Shown piece after piece: positions 1 through 9,698 of a stretch of DNA of 64,000 nucleotides. Below the pieces are notes generated by a model. That model saw only the letters and a list, made by a program, of their open reading frames with translations. It was not told where the DNA came from and searched no databases. Origin of the DNA: Candidatus Vicinibacter proximus (GTDB lineage Bacteria; Bacteroidota; Bacteroidia; Chitinophagales; Saprospiraceae); the NCBI GenBank assembly GCA_016713905.1, contig JADJOE010000001.1:745001-809000 (forward strand). Direction: 5' to 3'. The position numbers and the translations under genes are program-made. Numbering within the stretch: position 1 is the first letter of the stretch; every line of letters starts with the position of its first letter.

Positions 1-1616
<1,616 letters not shown>

Positions 1617-1782
1617 TTTTTTTATTCTTTTCACTAAACAGCATCATTTTCTCATCCAACCTTTTTTTTTTATTTGAATAATGTTTCAAATAATACAAAT
1701 AATATCATCCATTCATTTGGATTAAATTATTGGTTTCTCCATTCCGGTGGAGAGCGGCTCTTTGATCCGTATACCAAAAGTT

Positions 1783-1891
<109 letters not shown>

Positions 1892-1905
1892 TTTTTTTTA
1901 CAATT

Positions 1906-1945
1906 AAGCCTTGTTAAGCATCTTGCATTACAAGGCTTTTTTTAT
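1906..1945 (+). terminator. Intrinsic terminator of the rRNA operon
   Basis: A 9-bp perfect stem, AAGCCTTGT (1906-1914) with ACAAGGCTT (1930-1938), is followed by a T-rich run. It sits 15 bases after 5S rRNA and closes the rrn transcription unit. Confidence 0.9.
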
Positions 1946-2155
1946 TTTATTGAACCAATTGATCCAATTCTCTCAATTCTGTTGCTTGGCTTACAAATTT
2001 GGAAGTGCAATCTTTAATACTTGATTTAATCATGGGCCCATTTTAAATAGCTTAGACTGGATAAGTCTAATGCTTTCGTCTCTACGTTAATTATCCATCC
2101 AGCCGGACAAAATACCTGTCAAAATCTAGTTTGTATCAGATCGATTGATTGAACA

Positions 2156-2578
2156 ATGCTTTTCTTCCTATTTAATCTGTGGCTTTTGCTTTTAATTTTA
2201 AATAGTATAATTTATTTTTACATGACTGCCAGTTTAATGGTGCTCTTAGATGGAAAATTTGTAAATCTTTTGATCCAATTTGATTCTATGACACCTGCAA
2301 GTTTTTTATTCCTTTTCTTATCAGCTTTAACGGTCAATGTGATATTGATTTTATTGGATTTTAAATTCAAAAGGTATTGGTATTATGCTATTCGGTTGGT
2401 TGTATTAATATTTTTTTCTTCATTAGTAATTAAATATCGTCCGATACAACACCCGATATTAGGCAATGAAAATGTAATTTTATTATTATACTGCCTGACG
2501 TTTCTACTTTTGATAGTAATTTTGAAGGGTAAAACAGTTTTTTCAGAATATTGGATTAACAAACCTTCTAATAGGTAA
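2156..2578 (+). CDS. Hypothetical integral membrane protein, 140 residues
   Basis: I do not recognise the family. The protein is almost entirely hydrophobic, with about four predicted transmembrane segments (roughly residues 3-22, 46-66, 77-92 and 104-122). Short charged linkers separate them (DFKFKR, KYRPIQH) and the C-terminus is basic and polar. There is no signal-peptide cleavage site and no catalytic motif. It stands alone between the rrn operon and a secreted-protein pair, with 200-300 bases of AT-rich spacer on each side, so context gives no functional hint. The single ATG start fits the onset of the first hydrophobic segment. It is probably a real gene because the frame is open over 420 bases of AT-rich DNA and has a coherent membrane topology. 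Confidence 0.6.
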   Translation: MLFFLFNLWLLLLILNSIIYFYMTASLMVLLDGKFVNLLIQFDSMTPASFLFLFLSALTVNVILILLDFKFKRYWYYAIRLVVLIFFSSLVIKYRPIQHPILGNENVILLLYCLTFLLLIVILKGKTVFSEYWINKPSNR

Positions 2579-2865
2579 GTTAACAATCCTTTAAACAAAG
2601 GCAGAAATTAGATAACTTTTTAGGTAGAGCCATTTGGATTAATGTGCAGTATTTTAAATTCTTACTAAAAGTCTATATCCCTCTTTCTTTAAGTTGCTTT
2701 ATTTATAGTTGGAAAATTCACGTTTAAATTCCTTAAGTCAACAAAGAAATTTCTGCTAAAAAAAAGTTGTCTGAAATGTTAAAATTTAGTTAAAGTTCAA
2801 ATTATTATTATAAATAGTTTTCGATATTACTTATTTTAGTAAATGTAATCTACAAATCATGCTAT

Positions 2866-3486
2866 ATGAATGCAAGAATTTATTTGAAATTTTTAATTGC
2901 CTTACTGTTATTTTCCGTCTTAACACAAGGTAAGTGTAAAAAAAGTTCATCAAATAATCCTGAAAACTGGACGCGTACATTTGAGTTAAGGTTAACTTTT
3001 TCTCAATATTTGAGAAATACAAATACTGGAGATCCGAGGTGTGATATTATCAATACAGCATATTGTGCTAATTCAGCTTCAGATTTGATGGGCTGCAGAA
3101 CTTGTCATTGGGCACTACCAGGGTTGCAAAATAGAAATCTATTTACGAAATCTCTTTCTACAGATAGTTGGTATGGAACAATTTCAATTTATAATGCAGA
3201 TAACGGTACCTCAATTGGAAGTGTAAATTTAGGAGATCCAAACCAAAAAAATGTTAAATGCAATGTCTTCGGTTCATTTGAAGGTAAAATACCTGATGGC
3301 AATATTAAAATTGTGGTAAAATTATTTGAACCATGTTTTCACACAGGTTATTGCAGAGGTACAATTGGTGGTAAATATCCTCGATCAATTTGGTACTGGG
3401 AGGGCAATGTTAATAGTTCAGCTGAACATGTCAAGTTGGACCTTGAAATTAATGAAAGTGCCATCGAAACAATAGGTCTCTGTTAA
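2866..3486 (+). CDS. Hypothetical exported cysteine-rich protein with one CxxCH motif
   Basis: The family is unknown. Residues 1-22 form a signal-peptide-like hydrophobic stretch (LKFLIALLLFSVLTQG), followed by KCKKSSSNN. The first Cys could be a lipidation site, but Lys at -1 does not fit a standard lipobox. The mature part has at least nine cysteines, including the sequence GCRTCHW, a formal CxxCH (c-type haem attachment) motif. With only one such motif and many other cysteines, disulfides are an equally good explanation. The next gene starts 29 bases downstream on the same strand and encodes a lipoprotein, so the two are probably co-transcribed. It is likely cell-surface or periplasmic. 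Confidence 0.6.
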   Translation: MNARIYLKFLIALLLFSVLTQGKCKKSSSNNPENWTRTFELRLTFSQYLRNTNTGDPRCDIINTAYCANSASDLMGCRTCHWALPGLQNRNLFTKSLSTDSWYGTISIYNADNGTSIGSVNLGDPNQKNVKCNVFGSFEGKIPDGNIKIVVKLFEPCFHTGYCRGTIGGKYPRSIWYWEGNVNSSAEHVKLDLEINESAIETIGLC

Positions 3487-3515
3487 GTTATCATTTCATT
3501 TTTAAAATTCATTTT

Positions 3516-4295
3516 ATGAAAATTTATATAATATCGATATTTTTCCCATTTATTTTTTTAGGTTGCTCAAAGCCAGAGGCGAATAGCATCTTAAGTTATG
3601 CTATAGGTTCGGTTATCGGACAGACTTACAATTTAAATGGAGATTCAATTTTAGTTCAAAATCTTGTGAATTTTTTAGAGATTGGGGAAGATGGATATGG
3701 GGGAGGGTTTATCAATTTTGAAAATTCAAAATTGATGGTTAACGCAAGTAGCAAAGGAGAGGTCAATACACTAACAATCTCACCTGGAAATATTGTTGTC
3801 CTTGCAAATCAAAATGGTAATATCAATGGAATATTTCCAAATACCAATAATCAATATTTTGGTTCAAATATTAATATTGGAATTTCATCAACTAATTACG
3901 GCCAAAATTATACATTATACATGCCTCATGATTTTACCGTAATTTCTCCTACAATAGGTTCAATAGTTTCAAAATCTTCAGGGTTTACATTGGAATGGAC
4001 AACTGATTCTAATCCTTTAAATGACAAGGGAGTACTAATTGAATTAACTTTTGATTTGGAATACAATATTCTGTTTGATCCAAATTTATCCGGAGACAGT
4101 ATGGTAAAAAGATTCCTTGTTCCGGATAATGGTTCATACACAATATCCTCATCTGATCTAATGGAATTTCCTAAGTGTAAAGGTATATTTGTATCGGTCC
4201 AAAAAGGTGATTATAAGAACTATGTTATAAATAGTAAAAGTTTTCCTATTGCATTGATTAATAAGAAGATGTTACCGATTGAACTTATTAATTAA
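3516..4295 (+). CDS. Hypothetical lipoprotein, 259 residues
   Basis: The N-terminus is a clear lipoprotein signal: a short basic start, a hydrophobic core (IYIISIFFPFIFLGC) and lipobox FLGC with Cys17, followed by SKPEANS. The rest is polar and rich in Asn, Ser, Gly and beta-branched residues, suggesting a beta-sandwich. A stretch around residues 145-180 (ISPTIGSIVSKSSGFTLEW) resembles Ig-like/fibronectin folds in other Bacteroidota surface lipoproteins, but I cannot name a domain. It lies 29 bases after the cysteine-rich secreted protein gene and is probably in the same transcript. No binding partner is evident. A 271-base AT-rich gap without a recognisable terminator follows. Confidence 0.6.
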   Translation: MKIYIISIFFPFIFLGCSKPEANSILSYAIGSVIGQTYNLNGDSILVQNLVNFLEIGEDGYGGGFINFENSKLMVNASSKGEVNTLTISPGNIVVLANQNGNINGIFPNTNNQYFGSNINIGISSTNYGQNYTLYMPHDFTVISPTIGSIVSKSSGFTLEWTTDSNPLNDKGVLIELTFDLEYNILFDPNLSGDSMVKRFLVPDNGSYTISSSDLMEFPKCKGIFVSVQKGDYKNYVINSKSFPIALINKKMLPIELIN

Positions 4296-4566
4296 GTTGA
4301 TTACCTTAATCATTTAGTTATAGCCTAAAGCTTATATGTATATGTCATCAATTTTTTTTATCAAGATTATTCTATTAGGCAAACATTTTATTATTAGGTG
4401 ATAATTTGTATTGCCAAAGGAAATTAGATTTCTAATTCTCAAATCTAACAATTTTACTGTTGTCAAATTGGTTTCAATTTTTACTTATTTTCGGAAGCTT
4501 TGGAATTTGAAATACATTGTCCGAAAGACTGATGCGTACATTCATTAGAAATCGAATTGGAAGAAT

Positions 4567-6894
4567 TTAATTTCTGACAACAATTTTCTCCCTGCCAATA
4601 ACCTTGTCGTCATCACTTAATGCAGTAAGGATATAAATTCCATCCAACAATTTAGGAAGAGGTACTTCCTGTTTTGTAACATAGGTCTGATAAATTTTTC
4701 TCCCGCAGAGATCATAAAGTGCAATTTTTTGAAAAACAGTCGAACTCTTAATAAATATTAAGCTGCTGCAAGGATTTGGGTACACTGAAAAGATGCTTTT
4801 CCCGGAAGGATTGTTGGTATCGCTTGGCGTATTATTTCTACCGGGGCTGGGTGTATATTTTTGAAATGGACCTATCCCATTGGGTACACGGGCAAAAGCA
4901 CCGTTGTTGTCCTGTGCAGGAAATTCTATTTCATCCATTAATCCAAACAAATTAGATTCACTGTCGAATAATCCAATGTATTCCCCGGCAGCATCTAATT
5001 TGAAGTTAGTGTGATTACTTCCTTGTTTTGCGTCGTTGTCAGCCCAAATAATCAGATACTGTCCGGGTGCCAATGAAACAGAAGGCAGCTTCCATTTGGT
5101 AGAATTATTTTTATCGTCAGAGAGAAATTTATCTCCGAGATAAATGGACATGGTTCCTTTATTGTACAATTCAATCCAATCATCAAATTCGCCAAATTCA
5201 TCTTTTAGGATGCTTTGGTTTGATGCACATATTTCATTAATAACTAAGTCGCTTTTGGATTTTCCTATATTAATTATCTGGTAGCCACAATTAGGCCAGG
5301 TGGTTTCATTGGACGACTGGTCAGTAGATTTGATGTAATATTCCAGCATGCTGTTAGATTTTGGACCCTCAATGATTGCACCATAAATCAAATCTTTTGC
5401 GTTTTTGTCATGCTGATTTCCATCGTCCAACATGGGGATGCAGGTAAAAGACCCTGATTGCGAAAATCTGTAACACAGATTCACCTGTACAGAAGATCCA
5501 TCATCTTCTATTTCTGCATTGACCCAAACTTGTTCACCGGGTTGAGGAAGATTATTTTTTACATTTCTGACAATGGGCGCAAGACGACCAAATGATAATT
5601 GTGATCTTGCTGCATTCACTCTTTTTATTACATAGGATAGAATTCCGTTGGGTAAATGACTGAAGGGCAATGCATTTTCAAAACCGTTTTGAAAATCCAT
5701 TGTCGTAAATCCGTTTGCCAAAGGATAAAACGAATCTTTTTCAACATACGGCTTGAGTTGTTGTATCAGCAAATTTGCCTGAAGTCTGAATTGTGATTCA
5801 TTAAAAAGTGAATCCAAATATTTTTTTAAATAGAAGCTAAACCTTTCCTTGTACTGAGGTACAGCAAGAAGTTTGGTGTACAATGGTCTTAGTTGTGAAG
5901 AATTGTGCCAATTGTAAATATTTCTATTTGGCCAGTCTCTGCCAATCCAATCAATACCTAAAGTATTGTCCAAATCATATGGGATGATTTGAAACTTGGA
6001 ATTTCGAGTATTGAAATATAAAAAGAAATTATTCTTGTTGTAAATCAATCCATCCCACTGCCCTATCAGAATTTCAAAAACTAAATATCTGATCACCTGA
6101 TCTACATCTAATACTTTTTCTAACTCGCAGCTTAACTGAGCGGACGGCGTATTGTTTAAGATATATAGAAGATGGACAAGGTCTTTATAAGCATCAGGAC
6201 CTTCTTTCCCCTGAAGTTCATACGCCCTCCTTCCTGAAAATTCTTCTTTGTAGAAATTTGGATCGGCACCTTTATACAACAAGTCCGCCGGATAAAGACA
6301 TTTATAAAGACTACCATCTTTATTGCCAAATCTAATTTCCATAAACTCTTCGTCAATGTGTTCTACATTGGTGTACAATCCATAAAAGGAGTCATTAATA
6401 AACAGTTGAATATGATTTACCCTGGCGGCAGGCAATCCGATTTTTGAAGCGAAAGCCCAGCACATGGTGGAACGTGAAAGAGTCGGGTCATTGGTTTCAG
6501 CATTTAAATTAATTTTTTCAAGACCATGGAATTTTCCTTCCTTGGAAAAATCGCTGAAAGAAATTTTGAAAGATTTTTTTGGTGAGTTTCGAGAGGTATT
6601 TCCCCTTAAACCAAAACCTATGTTGAAAAAGGTATCTTTCTTTTGTCCATTGTCAAAGAAAAAGTCGCTTTTAAAAGTTTGATCACTTTCTTTATTTACC
6701 GGGTCAAGTATCCATTTAAGTGAGTCAGGATTAATGCGTACATCCATTCTTGGTACCACATCGTCTTTGTAAATGTCTCCCTTGGGTGGTTGTACTACTT
6801 GAGCATTGGATTGGATATGATGGGATAAAAGAATGATAAAACACAGAAGGGCGGTTAATTTTCTGATTGTATTGTAGAAAGCGGAGCGTCCCAT
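4567..6894 (-). CDS. Secreted CotH-kinase-fold protein with lamin-tail domain and T9SS type A sorting domain
   Basis: A 775-residue multidomain secreted protein. Residues 1-32 are a signal peptide. About residues 50-430 match the CotH family (spore-coat protein kinase fold): the RGNTSR region, the FYGLYTNVEHIDEEF block, and the metal-binding motif IIPYDLDNTLGIDW around residue 310. About residues 545-660 form a lamin-tail (LTD) beta-sandwich with VINEICASN and DDWIELYN. The last 80 residues are a type IX secretion sorting domain (SVYPNP start, GIYIL near the end), so the protein should cross the outer membrane through the T9SS. In eukaryotic and Bacillus relatives CotH phosphorylates secreted proteins. 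Here the substrate is unknown and CotH-LTD proteins of Bacteroidota may act in adhesion. It is monocistronic or the last gene after the GlmU-like gene (179-base gap). Confidence 0.9.
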   Translation of the reverse strand: MGRSAFYNTIRKLTALLCFIILLSHHIQSNAQVVQPPKGDIYKDDVVPRMDVRINPDSLKWILDPVNKESDQTFKSDFFFDNGQKKDTFFNIGFGLRGNTSRNSPKKSFKISFSDFSKEGKFHGLEKINLNAETNDPTLSRSTMCWAFASKIGLPAARVNHIQLFINDSFYGLYTNVEHIDEEFMEIRFGNKDGSLYKCLYPADLLYKGADPNFYKEEFSGRRAYELQGKEGPDAYKDLVHLLYILNNTPSAQLSCELEKVLDVDQVIRYLVFEILIGQWDGLIYNKNNFFLYFNTRNSKFQIIPYDLDNTLGIDWIGRDWPNRNIYNWHNSSQLRPLYTKLLAVPQYKERFSFYLKKYLDSLFNESQFRLQANLLIQQLKPYVEKDSFYPLANGFTTMDFQNGFENALPFSHLPNGILSYVIKRVNAARSQLSFGRLAPIVRNVKNNLPQPGEQVWVNAEIEDDGSSVQVNLCYRFSQSGSFTCIPMLDDGNQHDKNAKDLIYGAIIEGPKSNSMLEYYIKSTDQSSNETTWPNCGYQIINIGKSKSDLVINEICASNQSILKDEFGEFDDWIELYNKGTMSIYLGDKFLSDDKNNSTKWKLPSVSLAPGQYLIIWADNDAKQGSNHTNFKLDAAGEYIGLFDSESNLFGLMDEIEFPAQDNNGAFARVPNGIGPFQKYTPSPGRNNTPSDTNNPSGKSIFSVYPNPCSSLIFIKSSTVFQKIALYDLCGRKIYQTYVTKQEVPLPKLLDGIYILTALSDDDKVIGREKIVVRN

Positions 6895-7073
6895 ATCATA
6901 TAGATTTCAACAAATATCGTCAAGAACTGTCAATTTGGTTAGATTAAAACTTTCATTCAATTTTCCAATTACTCCAAACAACAAATTATAACTGGAAATG
7001 CGAATTGATTCACACCAGAGGCCAGTACATTGTCGGCAATAATTTTAAAAAATTTAAATGATTTATGTGGGAA

Positions 7074-8288
7074 TTATTTTTCCCAGGTTCGGAATTTTGA
7101 AGTGGAAAAGAAAACCTGCTCCAACAGCAATTGGTAGTTTTCATTCAGTGATTGATTTCTTCTTAGCATCACTGCTTTGGCGGTTTCAAGAAATTTATCC
7201 ATGCCAAAGGTGCTGAATCCCGTGGCCCCACCCCAGGCAAAATCCGGAATAAATTGCCTTGGATATCCTGCACCAAAAACATTGGCGCCAACCCCTACTA
7301 CCGTTCCTGTATTAAACATGGTGTTGATTCCACATTTGGCATGATCTCCCATAATCATTCCACAAAAAATACTGTTGGTTTTGACAAATGATTCTTTGGA
7401 GTAATTCCAGAGTTTTACCTCCTGATAGGTATTTTTTAAATTCGAAATATTCGTATCGGCGCCCAGATTACACCATTCACCTATGACGGAATTGCCTAGA
7501 TATCCATCATGTGTTTTATTGGAGTTTGCCTGAAGGACGCTGTTCTGAATTTCACCACCGACTTTTGATCCGGGACCAAGTGTGGTGGGTCCATAAATTT
7601 TTGCCCCCATCTTGAGGACAGACCCCTCACACAAAGCAAGCGATCCACGCACTGTGCAACCTTCCATGATTTCTGCATTTTTACCAATGTATATGGATCC
7701 GGTTGTGCTGTTTAGGATACTGCAGTGGACAACTGCTCCTTCTTCGAGGAAGATCCTGTCTCCGAATACCTGATTTGATTTATCCAGGCTTTGGCTGTCT
7801 CGTCCAAGGGTAATTAAATTATAGTCTTTCTCATGTTCTATCCCATTCAGTTGGAAGATTTGCCATGGAAATGCCAGAATATTAAGTTCTTGTTCGTATG
7901 GAGGGACAAAAGCAAGGTGGGCGGGAAAATCTTTTCCCAAAAGATATCTTTCAACCCAATCCAGGCTTTGCGATTCATCCATTTTAGCAGCCAGCCAGAT
8001 ACCATTTTGATTTTTGATGGCCTGTCCGTTTTTTAAATCCTGAATTGTTTTAAAAAAACGCTCATCCGGCAAAACAGATCCATGAACAAAAAGATTTTCG
8101 GTAGAAAGGTCGATAGGGTACAAGGAAGCTAATACAGATGGGCATAGATGGGAAACCGTCAAGCCGGTAATTTTTTCCCATTTTTCTGCAATGGTCAGAA
8201 TCCCAACTCTAATATCAGCAACAGGCCTGGTCTGTGAAAGAGGCCATAATGTAATGGACGAAACCGGATCTACAAGGATGATTTTCAT
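7074..8288 (-). CDS. GlmU-like putative sugar-phosphate nucleotidyltransferase/acetyltransferase with left-handed beta-helix
   Basis: 404 residues. The N-terminal part (about 1-190) is a degenerate nucleotidyltransferase-like region starting KIILVDPVSSITLWPLSQTRP; it lacks the classical LxAGxGTRM loop. The C-terminal half (about 190-375) is a left-handed beta-helix of hexapeptide repeats (IYIGKNAEIMEGCTVRG, KIYGPTTLGPGSKVGG) with the block LGNSVIGEWCNLGADTN typical of the alternative bacterial GlmU-like family of Bacteroidota. These proteins are thought to supply UDP-GlcNAc or a related activated sugar, but activity is not proven from sequence. It follows rpmE2 with a 30-base gap and is probably co-transcribed with it. 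Confidence 0.85.
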   Translation of the reverse strand: MKIILVDPVSSITLWPLSQTRPVADIRVGILTIAEKWEKITGLTVSHLCPSVLASLYPIDLSTENLFVHGSVLPDERFFKTIQDLKNGQAIKNQNGIWLAAKMDESQSLDWVERYLLGKDFPAHLAFVPPYEQELNILAFPWQIFQLNGIEHEKDYNLITLGRDSQSLDKSNQVFGDRIFLEEGAVVHCSILNSTTGSIYIGKNAEIMEGCTVRGSLALCEGSVLKMGAKIYGPTTLGPGSKVGGEIQNSVLQANSNKTHDGYLGNSVIGEWCNLGADTNISNLKNTYQEVKLWNYSKESFVKTNSIFCGMIMGDHAKCGINTMFNTGTVVGVGANVFGAGYPRQFIPDFAWGGATGFSTFGMDKFLETAKAVMLRRNQSLNENYQLLLEQVFFSTSKFRTWEK

Positions 8289-8318
8289 TTGGCGGGTAAA
8301 TTTTATACCCAGCCCAAA

Positions 8319-8579
8319 TTATGAGTTCTTATTGAATTTGCCGAATTTCTTGTTGAATTTATCAATTCGACCGGCTGTATCAATGAACTTCATTTTTCCA
8401 GTAAAGAAAGGGTGAGATTTACTGGATATCTCCAATCTGATTAAAGGATATTCATTACCGTCTTCCCATTGAATAGTTTCCTTGGTAGCAGTGCAGGATT
8501 TTGTCAAAAAAGCTTCGTTGCAAGAGAAATCTTTGAACACAACGTAGCGGTAGTTTGAAGGATGAATATCTTTTTTCAT
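8319..8579 (-). CDS. rpmE2: 50S ribosomal protein L31, type B
   Basis: 86 residues from the start MKKDIHPSNYRYVVF. A nine-residue upstream extension is possible but has no homology, and it overlaps the leader between the -7 box and this ATG, so I use the internal ATG. The protein matches L31 type B through IHP, DFSCNEAFL, SSKSHPFFTGK and the C-terminal basic tail GKFNKNS. It lacks the CxxC zinc pair of type A L31, so it is the zinc-independent form; no second L31 gene is visible here. It binds at the large-subunit central protuberance and bridges the subunits. A strong Bacteroidota promoter precedes it and the GlmU-like gene follows. Confidence 0.95.
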   Translation of the reverse strand: MKKDIHPSNYRYVVFKDFSCNEAFLTKSCTATKETIQWEDGNEYPLIRLEISSKSHPFFTGKMKFIDTAGRIDKFNKKFGKFNKNS

Positions 8580-8603
8580 AAGTAAGCACTTAAAATTGGA
8601 CCG

Positions 8604-8631
8604 CAAATATAATACAATTAAGTATTTTCAA
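8604..8631 (-). promoter_or_regulatory. Bacteroidota-type promoter for rpmE2
   Basis: On the minus strand a -7 box TATATTTG (8611 down to 8604) is preceded by TTG (8631-8629) with 17 bases between. This fits the Bacteroidota sigma-A consensus TTG/TAnnTTTG. Transcription would start about 20 bases before the rpmE2 ATG. Confidence 0.6.
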
Positions 8632-8656
8632 ACTAAAAAAAATGAAATAAACGGGA

Positions 8657-9625
8657 TTATAAGAGGGTTTTGATGAGCTGATCTACCCCGAGGCCATCTG
8701 CTTCAGCTTTATAATTTACAACAATCCGGTGTCTGAGTACCAAACCGGCAATTGCTTGTACATCCTCAATGTCTGGCGAATATTTGCCCTTTAGCGCCCC
8801 ATAACATTTGGCTCCCAACACCAAATTTTGTGAAGCCCGGGGACCTGCTCCCCAACTGACATAGGTATTTACTTCCTTGGTAGCCCTTTCGGTCTTAGGT
8901 CTGGTTCTGGATGCAAGGCTAACGGCATATTCCAACACATTGTCCGCAATTGGGATTTTTCTGATTACTTGCTGATAGTAAAGGATTTGCTCTGCGCTCA
9001 AAATGGGCTTTAATTCAGTTTTCTGGAACATGGTGGTTTGTTTTACCACATTTAGTTCTTCTTCATAACTTGGATAATCCAAAGGAATGTTAAACATAAA
9101 ACGGTCTAATTGCGCTTCAGGGAGCGGGTATGTACCTTCTTGTTCAATGGGATTTTGAGTCGCCAAAACGAAAAAAGGATTTGGCAAAACATGTCTGGTA
9201 CCACTGACAGTAACAATTCTTTCCTGCATGGCTTCCAGAAGTGCAGCCTGCGTTTTGGGAGGGGTCCTGTTGATCTCGTCGGCCAGAACAATATTCGCAA
9301 ACAGTGGACCGCGATTAAATCTAAAATGTCTGTCTTCATCCAGGATTTCTGATCCGGTAATGTCAGAAGGCATTAAATCCGGTGTGAACTGAATCCTTTT
9401 GAAGCTCAGGTCGAGTACTTGCGCCAGCGTATTGATGAGCAATGTTTTAGCAAGTCCCGGCACCCCAACCAGCAGACTATGACCATTGCTGAACAGAGAT
9501 ATAATGGAAGCCCTTACTACATCATTTTGACCGACTATGACCTTAGAAATTTCCTGGCTTAAATCCTTATAAGATTGGGCAAGTGCATCTATGGCTTCTA
9601 CATCTGATTTAAACTGGGTGAGCAT
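8657..9625 (-). CDS. MoxR family AAA+ ATPase
   Basis: 322 residues, the usual length for MoxR ATPases. Visible motifs are Walker A GVPGLAKT (residues 54-61), Walker B VLADEINRT (113-121), the sensor 1 region FFVLATQNPIEQEGTYPLPEAQ and sensor 2 RASQNLV. MoxR proteins are chaperone-like ATPases that assemble or activate metal-dependent and VWA-domain proteins, and in Bacteroidota they often sit in Bat (aerotolerance) clusters. No VWA, DUF58 or Bat gene is adjacent here: upstream is ligA (73 bases away) and downstream is rpmE2 (77 bases). Its client is therefore unknown and may be encoded elsewhere. Confidence 0.95.
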   Translation of the reverse strand: MLTQFKSDVEAIDALAQSYKDLSQEISKVIVGQNDVVRASIISLFSNGHSLLVGVPGLAKTLLINTLAQVLDLSFKRIQFTPDLMPSDITGSEILDEDRHFRFNRGPLFANIVLADEINRTPPKTQAALLEAMQERIVTVSGTRHVLPNPFFVLATQNPIEQEGTYPLPEAQLDRFMFNIPLDYPSYEEELNVVKQTTMFQKTELKPILSAEQILYYQQVIRKIPIADNVLEYAVSLASRTRPKTERATKEVNTYVSWGAGPRASQNLVLGAKCYGALKGKYSPDIEDVQAIAGLVLRHRIVVNYKAEADGLGVDQLIKTLL

Positions 9626-9642
9626 CTTTTCTTAATTTTTGG

Positions 9643-9675
9643 CAAAAGTATGAAATAGTCATTGATAACGAACAA
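9643..9675 (-). promoter_or_regulatory. Probable promoter for the MoxR ATPase gene
   Basis: On the minus strand TACTTTTG (9650 down to 9643) matches the -7 box TAnnTTTG. A TTG lies further upstream at 9675-9673 with somewhat long spacing (22 bases). The predicted transcription start is about 10 bases before the ATG, giving a very short leader. Confidence 0.45.
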
Positions 9676-9698
9676 GCAAGTCTTTAAGTTGTAAATAC

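Noticed and set aside
7494..7690. Small frames on both strands inside the GlmU-like, MoxR, LigA, Mre and other genes
   Set aside because: They are shadows of the longer conserved frames and show no independent protein features.
8580..8606. Longer form of L31 starting nine codons upstream
   Set aside because: The extension lacks homology to L31 and lies in the leader next to the -7 box, whereas the internal ATG matches the family start.
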